10,216 bases of DNA from CAZVNZ01 sp964628515. Lineage in GTDB: Bacteria; Bacillota; Clostridia; Christensenellales; Christensenellaceae. The notes under the pieces were generated by a model that did not search any database, was not told the origin of the DNA, and saw only the letters and a program-made list of their open reading frames with translations. The stretch spans positions 1-10,216 of the forward strand of contig CAZVNZ010000051.1 in the NCBI GenBank assembly GCA_964628515.1. The letters are read 5' to 3'. Positions 7,855 to 10,216 of this stretch are shown one piece after another (within the stretch, counting starts at the first letter, position 1; every line of letters starts with the position of its first letter). The position numbers and the translations under genes were made by a program.

Positions 7855-9072
7855 TTACTGCTCCTTACTCCACACGATTATATTATTTAGTATATATTTT
7901 GCCGCACCGTAATTTGCGCCGTTATCCCCCGCATTTGAGTAACTTATACTTACCTTTTTGTTAAGTGCTTTTACTATGGGTAGAGCAATTTTACCAAGTA
8001 CAGTTTTAAGAAATTCCTCTCCCATTACGGAAATATCTCCGCCTATGATTATTTCTCCCGGGTTATATAAATTAATAATATTATTAAGTCCAAAAGCAAA
8101 TTTTTCGCAAACATCATCCATAACATCTAAAACCAGCTTGTCCTTTTGCTTAAAGGCATTCGCTACATCATGTATGGTTAAAGTATCTGTGTTAGTGTCT
8201 GCCACTATGCTGTATCCGCCCTTTTTTATTTCTATGTTGATCTTACTTAGGATAGCGGGTATATTTATCATTTGCTCTAAACACCCTCTGCTGCCACACT
8301 TGCACACAGGTCCGTTGCAGTCTATGCTCATATGTCCGATTTCCCCAGCCATTCCGTCCGCACCTTTAAAAATATCGCCGTTAATGATTATGCCGGCGCC
8401 TATGCCGTAGCCGTAGTATATGTAAATAAGGCAATCGGTTTTTATTTTTTCGCCGTAGGCGCAAAATGCTGTTTGGTTGCCTATTATTAAATTATAGCCT
8501 TCAAACATATTTTTAAAAGCAGTTATTAAATTATTTTGTTTAGTTTTATCCTCGTTTATATTTATTACGGTGGATAAAAAGCCCTCTGCATTTTCACCTA
8601 CTACCGCAGGAAGTCCTATAGAAATTGCGGAAAGTTTTTTAAAATCTAATTTTTTAGAACGGTTGTTCACAATTTCCCTAACTGTATTTATATAGTTATT
8701 ATTTTCTACATTTAGTGTTATGTTTTCTGTTTCTTTACAAAATAAATCGTACAGCACAAACTTTACGTAGTGTTTGTGCACATCTATGGTTGCTATTTGC
8801 AGATAATTTGCGTTAAGCTCTAAAACCAAAGGTTTTCTGCCACTGTTTGTGCTTTCGTCCGTACCTTTTTGTATGAGTATTCCTTTGCTAACCATATAAT
8901 CTACCAAAGTAAATACAGCAGGAGAGCTAATAGCCATCATTTTTGCAATGCCTGTGCGTGTGTTTATATTTTTATCTCTTATAAGATTTATAATTTCTTT
9001 AATATGCCCTTCTTTAGACATTTGTTGGTGGGTGTTTATATTTTTTGTGTTTGTGTAGTTTAGCAGAGTCAT
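7855..9072 (-). CDS. ROK-family transcriptional repressor (NagC/XylR type)
   Basis: This 405-residue protein has an N-terminal winged helix-turn-helix (about 22-75, ending in NSGRKP, the usual linker) followed by a ROK domain. The ROK zinc site is complete: GEIGH (243-247) and CKCGSRGCLE (257-266). However, the kinase residues are gone: the phosphate loop DIGGT is DVHKH (97-101) and the catalytic Asp after Asn is Gln 200 (GNQTAF). This marks a sugar-sensing regulator, not an enzyme. The start has GGAGG 9 bases before ATG, and the in-frame Met 18 has none. It is the first gene of the operon, 45 bases before the SIS gene, and probably represses its own promoter through the palindrome at 9088-9112. 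The inducer is probably an amino sugar or its phosphate (inferred). Confidence 0.92.
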   Translation of the reverse strand: MTLLNYTNTKNINTHQQMSKEGHIKEIINLIRDKNINTRTGIAKMMAISSPAVFTLVDYMVSKGILIQKGTDESTNSGRKPLVLELNANYLQIATIDVHKHYVKFVLYDLFCKETENITLNVENNNYINTVREIVNNRSKKLDFKKLSAISIGLPAVVGENAEGFLSTVININEDKTKQNNLITAFKNMFEGYNLIIGNQTAFCAYGEKIKTDCLIYIYYGYGIGAGIIINGDIFKGADGMAGEIGHMSIDCNGPVCKCGSRGCLEQMINIPAILSKINIEIKKGGYSIVADTNTDTLTIHDVANAFKQKDKLVLDVMDDVCEKFAFGLNNIINLYNPGEIIIGGDISVMGEEFLKTVLGKIALPIVKALNKKVSISYSNAGDNGANYGAAKYILNNIIVWSKEQ

Positions 9073-9087
9073 TTAGTAGTGCCTCCG

Positions 9088-9112
9088 ATATATTTAAGTA
9101 ACTTTAATATAT
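9088..9112. promoter_or_regulatory. Candidate operator of the ROK repressor
   Basis: This 25-bp palindrome is centred on 9100, with core AAGT-a-ACTT and 11 of 12 base pairs matching (only 9095/9105 fail). It covers the expected transcription start near 9108 and lies between the -10 box and the ribosome binding site, a position suited to repression. Confidence 0.65.
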
Positions 9113-9114
9113 AA

Positions 9115-9143
9115 ATAATACTACTTGAAGGCGCAATTGTCAA
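9115..9143 (-). promoter_or_regulatory. Promoter of the amino-sugar operon
   Basis: On the minus strand TTGACA (9143-9138) and TATTAT (9120-9115) are separated by 17 bases, an almost perfect sigma-A promoter. The predicted leader is about 36 nt, too short for a riboswitch. Confidence 0.8.
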
Positions 9144-9479
9144 TAGTGGGGTTTTGGCGGGGTGTTGGGTGGTTTTGTATTAGGTTAGTTTTTAAAGTGG
9201 GTTTAATATTTGTGGTTATTTAAAAAGTGTAGGATATTCGGATGCTTCGTGTGCTATATGGTATAAAATACTGTGTCTGTTATTTTGCGGTAAACGCATC
9301 AATGATTTTTTTAATATCTTCAATAGAATAGGTTTCTTCGCAAGCAAGTCTTGAAGTTTCTGCATCTTAAATTTTAGATTTTAGCTTTAGCATTTGTTCC
9401 CTTTTTTAAAAGACATCAATACTCATTACCACAATGTCTCCCTATAATAATTTGCGAAAATCAATAAATTATAATTAAA
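9144..9479. other. Intergenic stretch without an intact gene
   Basis: Between the amino-sugar promoter and the tRNA terminator I see a G-rich block at 9148-9172 and the broken reading frame at 9280-9393. The rest is AT-rich DNA without a recognisable gene, RNA or repeat. Confidence 0.6.
9280..9393 (-). pseudogene. Possible remnant of a small gene (38 codons with one internal stop)
   Basis: The minus strand reads MLKLKSKI, then TAA at 9367-9369, then 28 codons ending ...YSIEDIKKIIDAFTAK before a TAA at 9280-9282. The part after the internal stop has ordinary protein-like composition, with an amphipathic C-terminal helix. AAGGG stands a few bases before the ATG. It could be a decayed small gene or the 3' end of a lost one; chance cannot be excluded at this length. 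I do not recognise a family. Confidence 0.3.
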
Positions 9480-9504
9480 AACACAAGCTACTTGTGCTTG
9501 TGTT
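9471..9504 (-). terminator. Intrinsic terminator of the tRNA Gly-Cys unit
   Basis: On the minus strand the 9-bp stem AACACAAGC / GCTTGTGTT with a 7-nt loop is followed directly by TTTAATTAT. It lies 6 bases beyond the CCA end of tRNA-Cys. Confidence 0.85.
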
Positions 9505-9510
9505 ACTTTT

Positions 9511-9584
9511 TGGAGGCGCCACCCAGATTTGAACTGGGGATAAAGGCTTTGCAGGCCTCTGCCTTACCACTTGGCTATGGCGCC
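9511..9584 (-). tRNA. tRNA-Cys (anticodon GCA)
   Basis: A complete 74-nt cloverleaf with encoded CCA. Acceptor stem GGCGCCA pairs with TGGCGCC, the discriminator is U as expected for Cys, the anticodon loop is CTGCAAA and the T loop is TTCAAAT. It follows tRNA-Gly by 3 bases. Confidence 0.97.
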
Positions 9585-9587
9585 GTA

Positions 9588-9662
9588 TGGAGCGGAAGAC
9601 GAGATTCGAACTCGCGACATTCGCCTTGGCAAGGCGACGCTCTACCACTGAGCCACTCCCGC
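9588..9662 (-). tRNA. tRNA-Gly (anticodon GCC)
   Basis: A complete 75-nt cloverleaf with encoded CCA. Acceptor GCGGGAG pairs with CTTCCGC (one G-U), the anticodon stem-loop is TCGCC-TTGCCAA-GGCGA, and the T loop TTCGAAT is intact. It is the first gene of a two-tRNA unit with tRNA-Cys. Confidence 0.97.
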
Positions 9663-9696
9663 ATTTATTGGGGTTTCTGCTACCCCTTATTAATAT

Positions 9697-9725
9697 ATTT
9701 TACACTATATACCCATTTAATGCAA
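9697..9725 (-). promoter_or_regulatory. Promoter of the tRNA Gly-Cys unit
   Basis: TTGCAT (9725-9720) and TAAAAT (9702-9697) are separated by 17 bases on the minus strand. The expected start near 9690 leaves a leader of about 28 nt before tRNA-Gly, which contains the small hairpin GGGGT/ACCCC (9670-9686). Confidence 0.65.
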
Positions 9726-9873
9726 TATATTAGGTTTTATGTTTAGTTGTTTTTTGTGTTGCTCTTTTGCTTTGCAAAAATCGCTTATTTTTGTTTGTTT
9801 ATACCACTTGCCTACCCTTTTGGTGCTTACCATTTGCCTTTGTTGTTATACCGCTCCTTATTTGTCGCAGTAG

Positions 9874-9894
9874 TGGCGACCCGGAAGAGACTCG
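9874..9894 (-). repeat. Exact duplicate of the last 21 nt of tRNA-Asp (att-like)
   Basis: This is identical to 10074-10094, the CCA end, 3' acceptor strand and part of the T arm of tRNA-Asp. The copies are exactly 200 bases apart in the same orientation, and the match begins precisely at the CCA end. Duplicated tRNA 3' ends are the usual footprint of integrase-driven insertion. No integrase remains here. Confidence 0.7.
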
Positions 9895-10011
9895 CATTTT
9901 TTGCCTTGCAAAAATATATCTCCCTCGCAGGTGGGGTATTCCTTTGTGGTTGCTGCTCGGGCATAACAGCCGCACGGGGCTGTTACGCTCTCCCGAGTTC
10001 GAGTCTCTTCC
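9883..10011. repeat. 129-bp cassette bounded by 12-bp inverted repeats
   Basis: GGAAGAGACTCG (9883-9894) and CGAGTCTCTTCC (10000-10011) are perfect inverted repeats. Both ends are derived from the tRNA-Asp T arm region; the right end matches it on the plus strand over 17 of 18 bases. No target-site duplication is evident. Confidence 0.55.
9956..9997. other. Strong nested hairpin
   Basis: The inner stem TAACAGCC (9964-9971) pairs perfectly with GGCTGTTA (9978-9985) around a 6-nt loop. Outer pairs GC/GC and CTCGG (9956-9960) / CCGAG (9993-9997) extend it across a mismatch and a 4-nt bulge. There is no T run on either side, so it is not a standard terminator. It may be a processing signal, an element core or a tRNA-arm remnant. 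Confidence 0.5.
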
Positions 10012-10073
10012 AATATTTTTGGTATATCTTACTTACACTACCGATTGTATTGGCTTTTGAACTCTTTTTTTGC

Positions 10074-10150
10074 TGGCGACCCGGAAGAGACTCGAACTCT
10101 CGACCTCTAGCGTGACAGGCTAGCGTTCTAACCAACTGAACTACCGGGCC
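10074..10150 (-). tRNA. tRNA-Asp (anticodon GUC)
   Basis: A complete 77-nt cloverleaf with encoded CCA. Acceptor GGCCCGG pairs with CCGGGTC (one G-U), the discriminator is G, the anticodon arm is CTAGC-CTGTCAC-GCTAG and the T loop is TTCGAGT. It follows tRNA-Val by 18 bases. Its last 21 nt are repeated 200 bases downstream. Confidence 0.97.
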
Positions 10151-10168
10151 AAGTCCCTTACATAATAA

Positions 10169-10216
10169 TGGTGGGAGCAACAGGGCTCGAACCTGTGACC
10201 CTCTGCTTGTAAGGCA
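10169..10216 (-). tRNA. tRNA-Val (anticodon UAC), 3' part only
   Basis: The 3' half is present: anticodon loop CTTACAA followed by GCAGA, T arm with TTCGAGC, acceptor strand TGCTCCC, A and CCA. The 5' half lies beyond the window edge, so the edge cuts the gene; it is not a broken tRNA. Confidence 0.9.

Larger units (their letters stand above)
9663..10073. other. Gene-free spacer between tRNA-Asp and tRNA-Gly
   Basis: These 411 bases hold the Gly-Cys promoter, a duplicated tRNA-Asp end, a 12-bp inverted-repeat cassette with an inner hairpin, and two copies of a TTTTGCyTTGCAAAAAT element (9765-9781 and 9899-9915). Plus-strand reading frames here have no ribosome binding site and low-complexity hydrophobic translations, so I do not call a gene. 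Confidence 0.65.

Noticed and set aside
7958..8410. 150-codon plus-strand reading frame opposite the ROK repressor
   Set aside because: Shadow of a strongly supported gene with intact family motifs; no independent start signals.
9073..9108. Riboswitch or attenuator in the amino-sugar operon leader
   Set aside because: The predicted leader is about 36 nt and mostly operator and ribosome binding site; no room for a sensor domain.
9492..9746. Plus-strand reading frame with PPRFELG and RRDSNSR-like peptides
   Set aside because: These peptides are the well-known false translation of the antisense strand of tRNA genes; the region is tRNA-Cys and tRNA-Gly on the minus strand.
9747..10115. Plus-strand 122-codon reading frame between the tRNA genes
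   Set aside because: No ribosome binding site, runs into antisense tRNA-Asp (GRDSNSRP-type tail), and the translation is low-complexity hydrophobic sequence from T-rich DNA.

Overview
The window is AT-rich, roughly 40% GC by eye. It has strong AGGAGG-type ribosome binding sites, sigma-A-like promoters (TTGACA/TATTAT), CCA-encoding tRNA genes and typical low-GC Gram-positive gene families. A member of the Firmicutes, probably class Clostridia, is the best guess; nothing here fixes the genus. All but one of the protein genes lie on the minus strand, and so do the tRNA genes.

Positions 1-3760 (minus strand): a two-gene operon for a heterodimeric type I ABC exporter. It is read from a promoter at about 3700-3728 and probably ends at a hairpin at 27-45. 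The upstream subunit (1914-3644) has a degenerate ATPase site, with Asp in place of the catalytic Glu and Gln in place of the switch His. The downstream subunit (92-1909) keeps Glu and His but has an LSQGQ signature. This complementary pattern is the hallmark of asymmetric multidrug exporters such as TM287/288 and BmrCD. A divergent MerR-family regulator with a GyrI-like ligand domain (3761-4543, plus strand) sits back to back with the operon. The short intergenic region holds two overlapping promoters and a near-perfect palindrome. The ABC promoter has the 19-nt spacer typical of MerR-activated promoters, so this looks like a drug-sensing exporter switch.

Positions 4562-9143 (minus strand): a four-gene operon in the order ROK-type repressor, double-SIS sugar isomerase/deaminase, PIG-L/LmbE deacetylase, ROK/BadF-type kinase. 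It has a clear promoter (TTGACA-17-TATTAT) with a 25-bp near-palindrome over the expected start site. I infer an amino-sugar catabolic route: deacetylation by a PIG-L enzyme instead of NagA, phosphorylation, then deamination to fructose-6-phosphate by a GlmS-like SIS enzyme. This resembles the deacetylate-first chitin route of Thermococcus. No sugar transporter or glycosidase lies in the window.

Positions 9144-9479: no intact gene. The stretch holds a G-rich block and a short broken reading frame on the minus strand (9280-9393).

Positions 9480-10216 (minus strand): a tRNA cluster, Val(UAC, cut by the window edge), Asp(GUC), Gly(GCC) and Cys(GCA). The Gly-Cys pair has its own promoter and ends at a good intrinsic terminator. 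The 410 bases between tRNA-Asp and tRNA-Gly carry no gene. They contain an exact copy of the last 21 nt of tRNA-Asp, an inverted copy of part of its T arm and a strong nested hairpin, which looks like the scar of a mobile element that used the tRNA 3' end.
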